Shown: positions 63,449 through 64,000 of the stretch, piece after piece
How positions within the stretch are numbered: position 1 is the stretch's first letter
Layout of the letters: each line of letters begins with the position of its first letter
Source: Volvox africanus
Taxonomy: Eukaryota > Chlorophyta > Chlorophyceae > Chlamydomonadales > Volvocaceae
Length of the DNA stretch: 64,000 nt
Assembly (NCBI GenBank): GCA_030268105.1
Contig: BSDZ01000079.1
Span: forward strand, 1,431,501-1,495,500
Direction of reading: 5' to 3'
The notes under the pieces: generated by a model
What the model saw: only the letters and a program-made list of their open reading frames with translations
Databases searched by the model: none
Told to the model about the DNA's origin: nothing
Position numbers and translations under genes: made by a program

Positions 63449-64000
63449 GGACTAGGTCTCCCAGCGTATCGGAGGACCTTGTTGGTCCTTCAGTATTCGG
63501 CTACCCGTACGATCGTTTAGCCGGTATCGCCTCCTCTTTCACCCGGTTTCACCTCTTAATCGCTCGCCTTCGATTCCTTCACCCACAAGCTTGCTGCGAA
63601 CGGGTCAGGACTCCCCCCGATCGGTCCATTGGCAGATCACTGCATTTACCGTTCTGCACTCTGCACGGTCGGCATAAGGATCCAGCCACATGCGCGCTGC
63701 CTGTCAATAACCCCGTCACACCCTCTACCACCGCCACCGCTGCCGCCGCCCTTCCGAACGCCTTTTTTGAACTGCATCGAGCAGGAGGAACTAGACCGCC
63801 TGAAGCGCGCACGTATGACGTCGGAGGCGCAACAGCGGTTTCAGGACACGGCACGTGCGGACTATGTAGCCCGCCAGGTTGCACGACACCTGCGCGGCGC
63901 TTGGCGGGTGGCTGAGCAGTTAGATGAGCAATTTTTAGCTGCGCTCGGAAGACTTCACGCTGCTACAGGCGACGGTGCTGTGAAAGACGGCTCCCGACGC
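62791..64000 (+). CDS. GPATCH11: G-patch domain protein, GPATCH11 type, 5' part (runs off the right edge)
   Basis: Exons 62791-63016 and 63215-63327 are in phase, and a third from about 63785 continues past the window end. After an acidic N-terminus with a helical RLEARTSRYAKPRKEKAV segment comes the G-patch: GNKGYILLQKMGYESGKGLG, then RAEPLPLDLKTGRAGLGVD. This is the GPATCH11/CCDC75 arrangement. The third exon (EEARLK-like EELDRLKRARM, then QQRFQDTARADYV) matches the family's charged helical region. G-patch proteins bind RNA and activate DEAH helicases; GPATCH11 relatives are nuclear and centromere/kinetochore-associated. The exact start of the third exon is uncertain, and a small exon could lie in the 457-bp gap. 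Confidence 0.88.
63403..63447. repeat. (TG)n microsatellite in G-patch intron 2
   Basis: About 20 TG dinucleotides with two TA interruptions near the start. Confidence 0.9.

Overview
This is a nuclear window from a photosynthetic eukaryote, almost certainly a chlorophyte green alga. The genes are broken into many short exons by GT-AG introns, and nearly every exon I could phase fits plant/algal families. Plastid-type genes (ABC1-family kinase, FtsZ-like protein) sit beside sterol synthesis (squalene epoxidase), a LAZ1/TMEM184 membrane protein and a CDC14 phosphatase. CDC14 is absent from flowering plants but retained in green algae. Two genes carry the TGTAA polyadenylation signal typical of volvocine algae. 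The genus cannot be fixed from sequence alone.

Layout. About 1-2304 (-): 5' part of an ABC1K-type kinase with a long novel N-terminal region. 2811-8834 (+): a divergent FtsZ-like protein with eroded GTP-binding loops and a long disordered tail; it shares a ~500-bp promoter interval with the kinase. 9406-17492 (+): plant-type acetylornithine deacetylase, 18 exons. 17493-19787: gene-poor, AT-richer. 19788-25528 (+): CDC14 dual-specificity phosphatase with a ~480-residue low-complexity tail. 25529-29391: poorly resolved, at most fragments of two minus-strand genes. 29392-31818 (+): conserved-looking nuclear protein of unknown function. 31819-33813: no gene seen. 33814-40136 or beyond (-): LAZ1/TMEM184 transporter-like protein, with an unexplained open frame upstream (40431-40873). 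40951-42454 (+): small ankyrin protein. 42455-45078: no gene seen. 45079-49967 (-): squalene epoxidase, complete. 50438-51228 (+): ZNF593/BUD20-type ribosome-biogenesis zinc-finger protein, divergent from squalene epoxidase. 51229-56563: mostly empty, with one weak minus-strand start and two hairpins. 56564 to about 61923 (-): a chromatin-type protein with a TDBD-like zinc module, a Tudor/Agenet-like module and a long disordered tail. 62791-end (+): GPATCH11-type G-patch protein, cut by the window edge.

The genes do not form a pathway. They are independent housekeeping and regulatory loci arranged in head-to-head and tail-to-tail pairs. Exon coordinates were derived by hand from reading frame, splice signals and remembered family pattern. 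In the eight models that are complete from start to stop, the exon lengths sum to a whole number of codons. The most interesting items are the FtsZ-like pseudo-GTPase, the TDBD/Tudor protein, two inferred GC-AG introns, a 16-nt microexon and a strong foldback near 55.7 kb.
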